From the NCBI RefSeq assembly GCF_011320075.1, contig NZ_JAANPA010000018.1, forward strand, positions 1-52,228: a DNA stretch of 52,228 nt, written 5' to 3'. This document shows, in pieces, positions 28,383 through 37,009 of the stretch (position 1 is its first letter; each line of letters starts with the position of its first letter). This stretch comes from Sphingosinicella sp. YJ22 (GTDB taxonomy: Bacteria; Pseudomonadota; Alphaproteobacteria; Sphingomonadales; Sphingomonadaceae). The notes under the pieces were generated by a model, which was not told the DNA's origin, made no database searches, and saw only the letters and a program-made list of their open reading frames with translations. The translations under genes were made by a program, and so were the position numbers.

Positions 28383-28807
28383 CGTAGGACCATCCGATCC
28401 GCGTCGACGCTGACCGAGACCTTGTCGAGGAAGGAGCGGCCGAGCAGCGACACCGGCAAATCGGGCGCGACCACAGCGTCGACGCTCGCCGCGGCGATTG
28501 GGCCGAGCGCGAGAGTCGGCAGGGTCACGGGCGTGAAGCCTTCGCCGGCCTCGATGCCGAGCCGCGCGGCATCGTCGGGCGTCAGCAGCACGTCGCTGGC
28601 GCCGGGATCGACGAGCATGCGAACCCGCTCGGGTCCGATGCTGACGTCGGTGTAGAACTGGCCGTCCGGGGCACGCAGGATGGTGAAGCCGTCCGCCGCG
28701 ACGGCGGCGCGCTCAGGCGCGGGGGCGGCGTGATCGAACGCAGGTGTCAGCGAGACCAGGCCGACCAAGCCTGCCGCATACCACAGCAAAGATCCGCTCC
28801 CCGCCAT
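28379..28807 (-). CDS. Retropepsin-like (clan AA) aspartic protease homologue with altered active site
   Basis: A 142-residue single-lobe aspartic protease homologue with an N-terminal membrane anchor or signal segment (SLLWYAAGLVGLVSLTPAF). Family members carry D-T/S-G-A-S; here the motif reads VRMLVDPGASDVLLT, with Pro in place of Thr/Ser. The rest follows the family: the DAARLGIEAGEGFTPVTLPTLALGPI region and the VSLLGRSFLDKVSVSVD end with the conserved LLGxxFL. Dimerisation would be needed for activity. The Thr-to-Pro change makes catalysis doubtful. Start 28807 (ATG) is chosen; an in-frame GTG at 28822 is possible. It shares stops with the cyclophilin gene. Confidence 0.75.
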   Translation of the reverse strand: MAGSGSLLWYAAGLVGLVSLTPAFDHAAPAPERAAVAADGFTILRAPDGQFYTDVSIGPERVRMLVDPGASDVLLTPDDAARLGIEAGEGFTPVTLPTLALGPIAAASVDAVVAPDLPVSLLGRSFLDKVSVSVDADRMVLR

Positions 28808-28860
28808 GGAAAACGGATACACCTGCCATGCTCAACAGCCGGTTAATGGGGGAGGGGTGG

Positions 28861-28891
28861 CCGGGGCCCTGGAAGGGGGCGAGGGCCCCGG
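28861..28891. repeat. Inverted repeat downstream of the zinc-ribbon gene
   Basis: A 10-bp perfect stem, CCGGGGCCCT (28861-28870) with AGGGCCCCGG (28882-28891), encloses an 11-base loop. It lies just beyond the 3' end of the minus-strand gene at 28904 but has no T-run, so it may stabilise the transcript end or work with Rho. Confidence 0.5.
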
Positions 28892-28903
28892 CGAGGAAAC
28901 AGG

Positions 28904-29158
28904 TCAGGCGGCGAGCGGATGCTGATAGTCGCGACGGGTGTGACGCACGGTCTGGCTGCCCATCAGCGCGCCGTTCTCGAGCGGCAGAGCGGTGGCGCAG
29001 AAGGCGCACTCCGCCATCAGCCGACCGATCAGCCACTGGCTGCGGCCGCAGCCCGGGCAGTGGTTCGTCTCATGGTCGCGATAGACCACGTGGTAGCCCC
29101 GCTCATGAGGCCGCGAAGGGAGGCTACCGCTGCGTGCCTCGAAGATACTGGTCGCCAT
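28904..29158 (-). CDS. Small zinc-ribbon-like protein
   Basis: An 84-residue protein with two CxxC pairs, HCPGCGRSQW and ECAFCATALP, 19 residues apart, a spacing fit for a single zinc ribbon. The surrounding HVVYRDHETNHCPGCG is rich in histidine. AAAGGAG lies upstream of the ATG at 29158. It could be a regulatory or nucleic-acid-binding protein; no closer family was recognised. The spacer on its 5' side (29159-29389) holds nothing obvious except short imperfect GATGAGCCG repeats near 29300-29330. Confidence 0.7.
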   Translation of the reverse strand: MATSIFEARSGSLPSRPHERGYHVVYRDHETNHCPGCGRSQWLIGRLMAECAFCATALPLENGALMGSQTVRHTRRDYQHPLAA

Positions 29159-29389
29159 ACAATTGGCTCCTTTCGAACTCGACTTGGCTGCCCAACGCCC
29201 GTTCTACAGGAGAGGTTGCATGTACCGAAATGACCGCAGCGGCGTACTGCGCCAGGATCGCCGCTAGACCGAGCCGCCGCTAACCATGAAAGCCTAGGCG
29301 ATGAGCCGCTCGCGATGAGCGATGAGCCGTTTTTGCAACAGTTAGGGAATTTTTAGGAATCCCGGCCTGGGACCCGTCGAGCGCGCGAA

Positions 29390-29743
29390 TTAACCCTTTT
29401 TCGGCCGCTTCTTAGCCGCCGCGCGCAGGCCGGCGTCGACGGCGAGCCGTGCCCAGCGCTGCATTTCGTCCGGATCGTCATAGGCTGCGTCCGGCGCCCG
29501 TCGATAGTTCATCACTTCGGTGCGGCCGTCCTTGGCGGTGAAGGTGAAGCGCTCGCAGCCGGCCGCGTCCCATTGCGCGTCGGTCGCCGCGTCCGACTTG
29601 AACCACAGCTCCTCCTCGACGACCGCGAACACGACCCCGTCGAGGTAGAGCGTCGCGGCGCCCATCATCCGCCGCATCGTCACAATGCCGAGCGGCGCCA
29701 GCGAGTCCTGGACCAGAGCAACGATGCCTTCATCGTAAGCCAT
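29390..29743 (-). CDS. TfoX/Sxy N-terminal domain protein
   Basis: A 117-residue protein with the TfoX N-terminal fold: LVQDSLAPLGIVTMRRMMGAATLYLDGVVFAVVEEELWFKSDAATDAQWDAAGC, followed by FTFTAKDGRTEVMNYRRAPDAAYDDPDEMQRWARLAVD. TfoX/Sxy proteins with both domains act in competence regulation; stand-alone N-terminal forms are common and of unknown role. The start overlaps the SMR-gene stop (TGATG, 29741-29745) so it is the last gene of a coupled three-gene unit. Confidence 0.85.
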   Translation of the reverse strand: MAYDEGIVALVQDSLAPLGIVTMRRMMGAATLYLDGVVFAVVEEELWFKSDAATDAQWDAAGCERFTFTAKDGRTEVMNYRRAPDAAYDDPDEMQRWARLAVDAGLRAAAKKRPKKG

Positions 29744-30057
29744 CAGTGGATGAGCTTCAGGCCTGCGATGCAGGCGACGATGCCGAAGATCAGGGCGATG
29801 CGTAGCGCGCCCGCCGCCTCGCCGAAGAAGAAGATGCCGACGAGCACGGTGCCGACCGCGCCGATCCCGCCCCACACCGCATAGGCCGTGCCCATCGGAA
29901 TGGTGCGCGCGGCAAGCTCGAGCAGCGCCATGCTGACCCCCACCGACACCAGGAAGGCGAGCGTCCAGGGGAGGTTTCGGAAGCCGTCGACGAAGCGCAG
30001 CGAGGTGGTGAAACCGACTTCGAACAGGCCACCCAGGATCAGCCAGAACCACGCCAT
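29743..30057 (-). CDS. Small multidrug resistance (SMR) family transporter
   Basis: A 104-residue four-helix exporter (MAWFWLILGGLFEVGFTTSLRFVDGF). The membrane-embedded glutamate is Glu14 in GGLFEVGFT, which in SMR proteins carries protons and substrate. The WGGIGAVGTVLVGIFFFGE stretch is the signature of the family; the lack of further subfamily residues leaves guanidinium export (SugE/Gdx-like) and EmrE-like drug export open. The ATG at 30057 overlaps the stop of the upstream EamA transporter gene. Confidence 0.9.
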   Translation of the reverse strand: MAWFWLILGGLFEVGFTTSLRFVDGFRNLPWTLAFLVSVGVSMALLELAARTIPMGTAYAVWGGIGAVGTVLVGIFFFGEAAGALRIALIFGIVACIAGLKLIH

Positions 30058-30974
30058 CACACGCCTCCCGGGACGCCGCTTTCGACCTCGCCGCCGACAT
30101 CGGGCCGGCGCCGAGTCGCGGCAAGCAGGCATGCGCCGACGATCATCGCCGCGCCGAGCAGGGTCAGCGGCTGAACCGCTTCGGCGAAGACGATCCAGCC
30201 GAGCAGCACCGCCCAGATGAAGGCGGTATATTCGACCGGCGCAAGGTGCTGCGCCTCCGCCCGCGCATAGGCCCAGGCGAGCAGCATCAGCGACGCGAAC
30301 GACAGCAGGGCCGCCGCGGCGATCGCCGGCAGATGCTCGACGGTCGGCGGCACCGCAAGGAACGGCGCGGCGGGGAGCAGACCGAGCGTCGTGAACAGGC
30401 TCATGAAGAAGGCGACCTCCAAAGGCCCGGCGACCAGCGCCTGCTGGCGCATCAGGATGATGTTGTAGGCGTAGAGGCAGGCCGAGGCGAGGATGGCGAG
30501 CGAGCCGAGCAAGGCCTCCGGCCCGAGATCGGCTTGGGCTTGGCCGCCGAAGATCACCACGACCCCGGCGAGGCCGAGCAGGGAGGCAAGGATCGCGCGC
30601 CGCTCGATCCGCTCGTGGAGCAACACCGCGGCGAGATAGAGCGCGATCAGCGGCGCGATGAAGGCCAGCGCGACTCCCTGCGCCAGCGGCACGCGGCCGA
30701 GGCCCCAGAAGAACAGGAAGCCCATCACCGTGCTGACCAGGCCGCGGATGATATGGATCCGCATCACCGAGCGAGAGGGCCAGGGCGAACGCAGCGAAGC
30801 GAAGGCGAGCGCGCCGAGCAAGGCGACCGCGCCCATCCGCCATATCAGCGCATTATAGGCGCCGATCGTCATCACGAGATGCTTCATCACCGCGTCCATC
30901 GCCGAAAAGCATGCGATGCCGAGGGTGGCGACGGCAAAGGGAAGGGCGATGCTGGAGGAACGCGGCGCGGACAT
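30057..30974 (-). CDS. EamA/DMT-family permease
   Basis: A polytopic transporter of about 305 residues in ten hydrophobic helices, with two EamA repeats. The first contains GLVSTVMGFLFFWGLGRVPLAQGVALAFIAPLIALYLAAVLLHERIERR, and the second LLSFASLMLLAWAYARAEAQHLAPVEYTAFIWAVLLGWIVFAEAV. Family members export or import metabolites; the substrate is not evident. The ATG at 30974 is used; a GTG at 31010 would add 12 residues. It is the first gene of an operon with the SMR and TfoX-like genes, each joined by one-base overlaps. Confidence 0.88.
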   Translation of the reverse strand: MSAPRSSSIALPFAVATLGIACFSAMDAVMKHLVMTIGAYNALIWRMGAVALLGALAFASLRSPWPSRSVMRIHIIRGLVSTVMGFLFFWGLGRVPLAQGVALAFIAPLIALYLAAVLLHERIERRAILASLLGLAGVVVIFGGQAQADLGPEALLGSLAILASACLYAYNIILMRQQALVAGPLEVAFFMSLFTTLGLLPAAPFLAVPPTVEHLPAIAAAALLSFASLMLLAWAYARAEAQHLAPVEYTAFIWAVLLGWIVFAEAVQPLTLLGAAMIVGACLLAATRRRPDVGGEVESGVPGGV

Positions 30975-31071
30975 GAGCGCGCGCTTAGCGGTTTCGCGAC
31001 CGCTGAACACCCTCGGACTGGCGAACCGCTCAGTCCGTCATGGCGAGCCGCCGGGTGGCGGCGGACGCGAG

Positions 31072-31374
31072 TCAGGCCGCGCGGCGTTCCGTCGCGGTCG
31101 CTGCGAGCCAGGCGCGGGCGCCGCGCTGGGCCTCGGCGATCTCGCGGGCGGTCATTTCGTCGGCGATGTCGGCGCGGCACTGCTGGGCCTCGAACGAGCC
31201 GGACAGCGCGGCGAGGTTGAACCATTTGTGCGCTTCGATGAGGTCGACATCGACCCCGTCGCTGCCGGTCGAATAGGCGATTCCGAGCTGGAAGAGCGCG
31301 TCGACGCTGCCCATCGCGGCGTCGGCGATGCGCGTTTCCATGAGGAAGGCGGCGGCTTGTAGGCTGTGTCCCAT
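31072..31374 (-). CDS. Sel1-repeat protein
   Basis: A 100-residue protein with one clear Sel1-like repeat (DALFQLGIAYSTGSDGVDVDLIEAHKWFNLAALSGSFEAQQ), a helical pair of the TPR superfamily that binds other proteins. The tail is basic and alanine-rich. No signal peptide is seen. Its 5' region carries a TTAACCAT half-site (31427-31434). It is the same orientation as the EamA operon but separated from it by almost 100 bases. Confidence 0.8.
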   Translation of the reverse strand: MGHSLQAAAFLMETRIADAAMGSVDALFQLGIAYSTGSDGVDVDLIEAHKWFNLAALSGSFEAQQCRADIADEMTAREIAEAQRGARAWLAATATERRAA

Positions 31375-31426
31375 GTGATGCCCCCTATTTCTGCGTGAAT
31401 TAGAATGAGGCAGCATCGGCAAACAA

Positions 31427-31434
31427 ATGGTTAA
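31427..31434 (-). promoter_or_regulatory. Possible CtrA half-site upstream of the Sel1 gene
   Basis: TTAACCAT on the minus strand, ending 53 bases before the Sel1 start codon, matches the CtrA half-site and sits where a regulator could act. Support is only an eight-base match. Confidence 0.3.
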
Positions 31435-31461
31435 CGCGAAATTTGCCGTAATTTGCGGGCG

Positions 31462-32310
31462 TTACGGGGCTGGGTCGACCGGGAGATTGTCGATCAGGCG
31501 GGTGTGGCCGAGGAATCCGGCAGCGAGGAGCCGAGCGGGACGGTCGAGAGCCGCCATCGGCTCGAGCGAGGCGGCGTCGCGCAGCTCGACATAGTCTACG
31601 GGCGCGAATCCGGCGGCCGCGAGCCTGTCGCGGGCACGGTCGATCGCCTCCGCGACCGGCGTGCCGTCGATGATCGCCTGGGCCGCTTCGCCTAGGGCGC
31701 GCGGAAGGGCGCGGGCGGAGCGGCGCTCCTCGTCGGAAAGGTAGGCGTTGCGCGAGGAGAGGGCGAGGCCGTCGGCATCGCGCAGGGTCGGAACGCCGAC
31801 GATGTCGATGCCGAGGCCCTGGGAGGCGACCATCTGCCGGATGACGAGGAGCTGCTGATAGTCCTTCTCGCCGAACAGGGCGATGTCGGGCTCGACCTGA
31901 GCGAACAGACGCGCGACCACCGTCGCCACGCCGTCGAAATGGCCCGGGCGGGCGTCGCCATCCAATCCGGCCGAGGCCGGCCCGGCCTTCACGTCGATCT
32001 CCGGGCCGTCGGGGTACATGGTCTCGACGTCCGGCGCCCACAGGATCGCCGTCCCGGCTTCCTCAAGCATGCGCGCGTCCCCCGCCTCGCGGCGCGGATA
32101 GCGGCTCAGATCCTCGTTCGCCCCGAATTGCGTCGGATTGACGAAGATCGACGCGACGACGTGGGTTGCGCGCCGCCGCGCTTCGGCGACCAGCGCGATA
32201 TGGCCGGCGTGGAGCGCGCCCATGGTCGGCACCAGCGCGACCGTGCCGCCGCCTTCGCGCAACATGCTTAACGCTTGGCGAAGCTCGGCTTTTCCACGGA
32301 TGATTTGCAC
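31462..32310 (-). CDS. panC: Pantothenate synthetase
   Basis: PanC joins pantoate and beta-alanine, with ATP, to make pantothenate for coenzyme A. The 282-residue product has the nucleotidyltransferase HIGH-type motif VPTMGALHAGHIALV, then VASIFVNPTQFGANEDLSRYPR, FGEKDYQQLLVIRQM and the KMSKS-region equivalent LSSRNAYLSDEER, all canonical. The GTG start at 32310 is the family N-terminus (MQIIRGKAELR). It is divergent from mipZ across about 97 bases. Confidence 0.96.
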   Translation of the reverse strand: MQIIRGKAELRQALSMLREGGGTVALVPTMGALHAGHIALVAEARRRATHVVASIFVNPTQFGANEDLSRYPRREAGDARMLEEAGTAILWAPDVETMYPDGPEIDVKAGPASAGLDGDARPGHFDGVATVVARLFAQVEPDIALFGEKDYQQLLVIRQMVASQGLGIDIVGVPTLRDADGLALSSRNAYLSDEERRSARALPRALGEAAQAIIDGTPVAEAIDRARDRLAAAGFAPVDYVELRDAASLEPMAALDRPARLLAAGFLGHTRLIDNLPVDPAP

Positions 32311-32407
32311 GGCCTTCTGGCCTCCGATACAGGCATGACTTAAGAGAGAAGGCGGCTCCTTTGCGGGCCGTCTTGTGTAAGATCAAGTGGTCGAGGAAGA
32401 CGCGTCT

Positions 32408-33214
32408 ATGGGCCCAGGCCGCCCCCACATCATCGTCTTCGCCAACGAGAAGGGCGGCACCGGCAAGTCGACGACGGCCGTGCACACCGCCGTCGCGCTG
32501 GCGAGCATGGGCCGCAAGGTCGCCGCGCTCGACCTCGACACCCGCCAGCGTACGCTTGGCCGCTATCTCGACAACCGCGCCGCGACACAGCGCCGGCTGC
32601 TGATTCCGATCCCTTTGGTCGAACATGAAACGTTCGATCCGGCCAAGGGCGTGGAGATCGGCGATGTCATCGACCGCGTCGGCGAAGGCGCGGACGTTCT
32701 CGTCATCGACACGCCGGGCCGCGACGATCCCTATTCGCGCGAGGCGATGATCCGCGCCGACACGCTGGTCACGCCGATCAACGACAGCTTCGTCGACCTC
32801 GACCTGATCGGCGAGGTCGATCCCGACACCTACAAGGTGCGCCGGCCGAGCTTCTATGCCGAGGTGGTGTGGCAGAGCCGCACGCGCCGCGCCAAGACCA
32901 CCGGCGCGACGGTCGACTGGGTGCTGCTCAGGAACCGCCTGCAGCACGTCAATGCGCGCAACATGCACCGCGTCGCCGAGGCGCTCAGTGACCTGTCGCG
33001 CCGGGTCGGCTTCCGGGTTATCCCGGGGCTCGGCGAGCGGGTCATCTACCGCGAGCTGTTCCCCAAGGGCCTGACGCTGATCGACCTCCCCCATATCGGC
33101 GAGGCGAGCTTCGCCCACATCACCGCCCGCCAGGAGCTTCGCGAGATGATCGCCGGCCTCGACCTGCCGGGCGATGCGGACGAAGCGCCCGAGCCCCAGC
33201 GCATGGCCGGGTGA
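32408..33214 (+). CDS. mipZ: MipZ-type division plane positioning ATPase
   Basis: A 268-residue ParA/MinD-family P-loop ATPase. The deviant Walker A is FANEKGGTGKSTT (residues 11-23, signature lysine Lys15), followed by AALDLDTRQRTLGRYLDNR, the segment that distinguishes MipZ from ParA, and a later VLVIDTPGRDDPYSREAM. In alphaproteobacteria MipZ interacts with ParB at the origin and forms a gradient that keeps FtsZ away from the poles. ATG 32408 with GAGGAAG upstream is preferred over GTG 32387. A J-domain gene starts one base after its stop. Confidence 0.92.
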   Translation: MGPGRPHIIVFANEKGGTGKSTTAVHTAVALASMGRKVAALDLDTRQRTLGRYLDNRAATQRRLLIPIPLVEHETFDPAKGVEIGDVIDRVGEGADVLVIDTPGRDDPYSREAMIRADTLVTPINDSFVDLDLIGEVDPDTYKVRRPSFYAEVVWQSRTRRAKTTGATVDWVLLRNRLQHVNARNMHRVAEALSDLSRRVGFRVIPGLGERVIYRELFPKGLTLIDLPHIGEASFAHITARQELREMIAGLDLPGDADEAPEPQRMAG

Positions 33215-33215
33215 G

Positions 33216-33644
33216 GTGCAGTTCCTCCTGCCGATCCTCGCCCTCGCCCTGATCTGGGCCTGGTGGACCGGCCGGCTCAAGCAATTCTCACTCGACGACG
33301 CGATCGGCGCCACTGTCTTTGTCCTCGGCGCGCGAATGCTGACCACGGGCAGGATCCTGCCCGGTGCGATTCTGATGGCGGGCGGGCTGCTCTATATCGG
33401 CTTCCGCCGCGGCCGCTTTCGTCATGACACGGCGATGCCGCTGGAGGACGCGCGGCGCCTGCTCGGCGTGCCCGAAGGCGCCAGCATCGCCGACATCCGC
33501 GCCGCCCACCGCCGGCTCATCGCCAAGGTTCATCCCGATGCGGGCGGCTCCGAAGAGCTTGCCCAGCGGATCAACGCGGCGCGCGACGCCTTGATCGCCG
33601 CGCACGCACGCGGCAACGGGTCGCGGCGCGATTCCATTTCCTGA
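33216..33644 (+). CDS. Membrane-anchored J-domain protein
   Basis: A 142-residue protein with two N-terminal membrane helices ([36 protein letters not shown]) and a C-terminal J-domain: [51 protein letters not shown]. The conserved HPD is present. It would recruit and stimulate DnaK at the membrane. GTG 33216 is one base past the mipZ stop, so the two are co-translated. A link between MipZ and a membrane chaperone is suggested by position only. Confidence 0.85.
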   Translation: MQFLLPILALALIWAWWTGRLKQFSLDDAIGATVFVLGARMLTTGRILPGAILMAGGLLYIGFRRGRFRHDTAMPLEDARRLLGVPEGASIADIRAAHRRLIAKVHPDAGGSEELAQRINAARDALIAAHARGNGSRRDSIS

Positions 33645-33669
33645 CGCGCGGCGACGGAGCTTTTCGACC

Positions 33670-35049
33670 ATGCACCAATTCCACCCGACGACCCTGCGCG
33701 AGTACGACATCCGCGGCATCGTCGGCGAGACTCTGGGCGAGGCGGACGCGGAAGCGATCGGCCGCACCTTCGGAACGCTGGTCCGGCGGGGCGGCGGCAG
33801 CCGGGTGGCGGTCGGCTATGACGGGCGCCAGAGCTCGCCGGCGCTGGAGGCGGCGCTGGTCAAGGGCCTGAACGCGGCCGGCGTGGACGCGGTTCGGGTC
33901 GGCCTCGGAGCGACTCCGATGCTCTATTATGCGGAAGCCGTGCTCGACGTGGACGGCGGCATCATGATCACCGGCAGCCACAACCCGCCCGACTATAACG
34001 GCTTCAAAATGGTGCTCCGGCACGGGCCTTTCTTCGGCGCCGACATCCAGAAGCTCGGGCAAATGGCCGCCGCCGCAGACTGGGAAAGCGGCGAGGGCAA
34101 GGTCGAGCAGGTCGAGATCGAGGACCGCTATGTCGATCGGCTGCTTCAGGGCTTCGACGGGCCGGCGCTGAAGGTCGGCTGGGACGCCGGCAACGGCGCC
34201 GCGGGGCCCGCGCTCGAGAAGCTCGTCGCCAGGCTGCCGGGCGAGCATCACACGCTCTACACCGACATCGACAGCCGCTTTCCCAACCACCATCCCGACC
34301 CGACCGACGAGAAGAATCTCGCCGATCTCAAGGGGCTGATCGCGGACAAGGGCCTCGACCTCGGCATCGCGTTCGACGGCGACGGCGACCGCATCGGCGC
34401 GGTCGACGGCCAGGGCCGGGTGATCTGGGGCGACCAATTGCTGTCGATCCTCGCCGAGCCGGTGTTAGAGGACGTGCCGGGCGCGACGATCATCGCCGAC
34501 GTGAAGGCGAGCCAGGCGCTCTACGACCGCGTCGCTGAGCTCGGCGGCGAGCCGGTGATGTGGAAGACCGGCCACAGCCTCATCAAGCAGAAGATGAAGG
34601 AAACCGGATCGCCGCTCGCCGGCGAGATGAGCGGTCACGTTTTCTTCGCCCATGAATATTACGGCTTCGACGACGCCCTCTATGCGGCAGTGCGCCTGAT
34701 CCGGGCGCTCGGCCGTCTCGGCAAGCCGCTCGCCCAGCTGCGCGACGAGATGCCGGACATGGTCAACACGCCGGAGATGCGCTTCCAGGTCGACGAGAGC
34801 CGCAAGTTCGCGGTGGTCGAGGAGGTGCTGGAACGGCTCGAAAGCACCGGCGCGACGGTCAACCGCACCGACGGCGCTCGGGTCAACACCGCCGATGGCT
34901 GGTGGCTGCTGCGCGCGTCGAACACGCAGGACGTGCTGGTCGCGCGCGCCGAGGCGAAGGACGAGGCCGGGCTGGAGCGGCTCGTCGCTCAGATCGACGA
35001 CCAGCTCGCCCGATCGGGCGTGAAGCGCGGGCCGCAGGCGGGCCACTGA
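33670..35049 (+). CDS. pgmG: Phosphomannomutase/phosphoglucomutase
   Basis: A 459-residue alpha-D-phosphohexomutase that interconverts 6-phospho and 1-phospho forms of mannose and glucose, giving sugar nucleotides for exopolysaccharide and lipopolysaccharide-like glycolipids. The phosphoserine loop is [16 protein letters not shown] (about residues 99-114), the metal loop [13 protein letters not shown] (about 236-248), and the sugar-binding loop ESGEMSGHV-type sequence is [20 protein letters not shown]. The symbol follows sphingomonad usage for the bifunctional enzyme. It follows the J-domain gene by 25 bases. Confidence 0.93.
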   Translation: MHQFHPTTLREYDIRGIVGETLGEADAEAIGRTFGTLVRRGGGSRVAVGYDGRQSSPALEAALVKGLNAAGVDAVRVGLGATPMLYYAEAVLDVDGGIMITGSHNPPDYNGFKMVLRHGPFFGADIQKLGQMAAAADWESGEGKVEQVEIEDRYVDRLLQGFDGPALKVGWDAGNGAAGPALEKLVARLPGEHHTLYTDIDSRFPNHHPDPTDEKNLADLKGLIADKGLDLGIAFDGDGDRIGAVDGQGRVIWGDQLLSILAEPVLEDVPGATIIADVKASQALYDRVAELGGEPVMWKTGHSLIKQKMKETGSPLAGEMSGHVFFAHEYYGFDDALYAAVRLIRALGRLGKPLAQLRDEMPDMVNTPEMRFQVDESRKFAVVEEVLERLESTGATVNRTDGARVNTADGWWLLRASNTQDVLVARAEAKDEAGLERLVAQIDDQLARSGVKRGPQAGH

Positions 35050-35050
35050 G

Positions 35051-35308
35051 GTGGGCTCGGGCTCGCTGTGGCACCCCGAGGCCGCCGCCTTCTGCGTCGC
35101 CTGGGTGGCGATCGCGACCGCGGGCTATGTGCTGGAAGGGTTCCTCGCCGGCGCGCTGCTCACCTTCGGCCTGATGGGCGTGCTGATGCCGGTTAGCGGC
35201 TACCTTCTGGGCAAGAGGGACGACGCGGTTCTCGAGCGCACCGTGCGCTGGTCCATCCTGATCGGCGCCGGCGTCATCCTCGCGCTGGTGAACGCGCTCC
35301 AGGCCTAA
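35051..35308 (+). CDS. Small three-helix membrane protein
   Basis: An 85-residue hydrophobic protein with three helices: EAAAFCVAWVAIATAGYVLEG, ALLTFGLMGVLMPVSGYLLG and WSILIGAGVILALVNALQA, with KRDDAVLERTVR between the last two. The GTG start at 35051 lies one base after the pgmG stop, so it is the last gene of the mipZ-pgmG unit. No family recognised. Its TAA stop overlaps (CTAA) the TAG stop of the convergent exonuclease gene. Confidence 0.65.
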   Translation: MGSGSLWHPEAAAFCVAWVAIATAGYVLEGFLAGALLTFGLMGVLMPVSGYLLGKRDDAVLERTVRWSILIGAGVILALVNALQA

Positions 35309-36303
35309 TCGTCCTCGTCCTCATAGCCGACGAGGTTCAGTTCGCGCGCCTTGATCTGGCGGGTCATGCACCAGTGCATCAGCGCGTCCTCGCGGCCGTG
35401 GGTGATCCACACTTCCCGGGGGGCGATCTCGCGGATGGTCGTCGTCAGCTCGTCCCAGTCGGCATGGTCGGACATGATCAGCGGCAGCTCGACGTTGCGC
35501 TGGCGCGCGCGCTGGCGGACCCGCATCCAGCCCGACGCCATGGCGGTGATCGGATCGGGCAGGCGGCGCGACCAGCGGTCGTTGAGCGCGCCGGGCGGGG
35601 CGATGACGATCCGGCCGCGAAGCTCGTCCTTGGCGACCCCGGTGGCGGGGCGGAGGTCGCCGAGGTCGACTCCCCATTCGATGTAAAGGTCGCACAGGCG
35701 CTGGAGCGCGCCGTGGATGAAGATCGGGTCGCGGTGGCCGCGGGCGCGCAGCTCCATGATCAGCCGCTGCGCCTTGCCCAGCGCATAGGCGCCCACCAGA
35801 ACGCAGCGCTCCGGATTGTCGGCGAGGCGGGCGAGCAGCTTGTCGACCTCGCTCTCGGTCGCGGGGTGGCGGAAGACGGGGAGGCCGAAGGTCGCCTCGG
35901 TGATGAAGATGTCGCACGGCACCGGCTGGAACCGCGCGCAGGTGGGATCGGGGCGGCGCTTATAGTCGCCGGAGACGACGACTCGCTCGCCGGCATGCTC
36001 GAGCACGATCTGGGCGGAGCCGAGGACGTGGCCGGCGGGGACGAAGCTGACGTCCACCTCGCCGACTCGGATCACTTCGCCATAGGCGACCGGGCGGCCC
36101 TGCTGCGCGCCATAGCGACAATCCATGATCGCCAGCGTTTCCGGCGTCGCCCACACCTCGGCATGGCCGCCGCGGGCGTGGTCGCCATGGCCGTGAGTGA
36201 CCAACGCGCGCCCCTTGGGCTGCGACGGATCGATCCAGGCGTCCGCCGGCGCCACGTAAATCCCTTCCGGAAACGGTACGATCCAGGAACCAAGCCGCGC
36301 CAT
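35305..36303 (-). CDS. Ligase-associated DNA exonuclease of the LHR-Core repair set
   Basis: A 332-residue metallo-beta-lactamase-fold nuclease of the SNM1/CPSF-like type found in clusters with the LHR-Core helicase and an ATP-dependent DNA ligase. The metal motifs are VTHGHGDHARGGHA (HxHxDH), PAGHVLGSAQIVLEH, VVSGDYKRR and a terminal ISMSDHADWDEL-like SDHADWDELTTTIREI followed by VWITHGRED. It would resect DNA during a damage response. The ATG at 36303 is used. A ligase gene is expected beside it but is absent. It is divergent from a 64-residue membrane peptide across 65 bases. Confidence 0.88.
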   Translation of the reverse strand: MARLGSWIVPFPEGIYVAPADAWIDPSQPKGRALVTHGHGDHARGGHAEVWATPETLAIMDCRYGAQQGRPVAYGEVIRVGEVDVSFVPAGHVLGSAQIVLEHAGERVVVSGDYKRRPDPTCARFQPVPCDIFITEATFGLPVFRHPATESEVDKLLARLADNPERCVLVGAYALGKAQRLIMELRARGHRDPIFIHGALQRLCDLYIEWGVDLGDLRPATGVAKDELRGRIVIAPPGALNDRWSRRLPDPITAMASGWMRVRQRARQRNVELPLIMSDHADWDELTTTIREIAPREVWITHGREDALMHWCMTRQIKARELNLVGYEDEDD

Positions 36304-36368
36304 CGGCACTATATGGGCAACGGTCCGCCGCCGGCCAAGCCGCGGACAGCAGACGAAGGACAAACGAC

Positions 36369-36563
36369 ATGGACCTCGGGGGCTTCAGCTGGACCCTTCT
36401 CACCATCATCGGGCCGCTTGTCCTGGCCGTGGTCATCATCGTGGCGGTGCTGCGCAACCGCGTGTCGCGCGACGTCGCGGACAAGAGCGAGCGGGCGACC
36501 CGCGACCTCTATCGCGAGGAGGACCGGGTCCATCGCGACGACGACGATGAGGACCGCATCTAG
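36369..36563 (+). CDS. 64-residue membrane peptide with acidic tail
   Basis: One N-terminal membrane helix (FSWTLLTIIGPLVLAVVIIVAVLRNRVSR) is followed by a charged tail (DLYREEDRVHRDDDDEDRI). AAGGA sits upstream of the ATG. It lies between the exonuclease and the helicase genes of the LHR-Core set, but its type resembles generic small envelope peptides and no link is known. It shares CTAG stops with the convergent gene at 36560. Confidence 0.65.
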   Translation: MDLGGFSWTLLTIIGPLVLAVVIIVAVLRNRVSRDVADKSERATRDLYREEDRVHRDDDDEDRI

Positions 36564-36961
36564 GCCGCGCGCGAGGCGATGCGGCCGCCGAGCAGGGCCG
36601 CGACCAGCTTGCTGAGCCATGACAGGAGAAGCAGCGGCCAGGCGGTGAAGGCCTCGCGCTGGAACGCGGCGAGCAGCACCAGGTCGATCAGGATGAAGGT
36701 CGCGGCCGGAGTCAGCGCCAGCGGCAGGGCATAGGCCCGGTGGCGGACCGCGAAATGGCCGGCGAGCGCGAAGACGGGGAGGCCGACGGCGATCCCGGCG
36801 AGCGGGGCGACACGCGCCGCATAAGCCTGATAGTGAGCGGGCGCATGGCCGGGCGCGACGACATAGGCATGGACGAGCACCCAGGCGAAGATGACCGCCG
36901 TCAGCAACGCCGTCGCGGCAAGGCCGAGCGCGGCGGCGCGCGCGATAGGGCGGAGCTCCAT
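36560..36961 (-). CDS. Four-helix membrane protein of unknown function
   Basis: A 133-residue integral membrane protein with four predicted helices (ALGLAATALLTAVIFAWVLVHAYVV, VAPLAGIAVGLPVFALAGHFAV, ALTPAATFILIDLVLLAAFQ, WPLLLLSWLSKLVAALLGG). No family was recognised. The ATG at 36961 overlaps nothing but lies 48 bases from the divergent helicase gene. Upstream ribosome binding is weak. Confidence 0.65.
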   Translation of the reverse strand: MELRPIARAAALGLAATALLTAVIFAWVLVHAYVVAPGHAPAHYQAYAARVAPLAGIAVGLPVFALAGHFAVRHRAYALPLALTPAATFILIDLVLLAAFQREAFTAWPLLLLSWLSKLVAALLGGRIASRAA

Positions 36962-37009
36962 GCGCCCACGTTAGGAGAAGGCGGCGAAGGCGGCAACGCG
37001 CTGCCCGCC

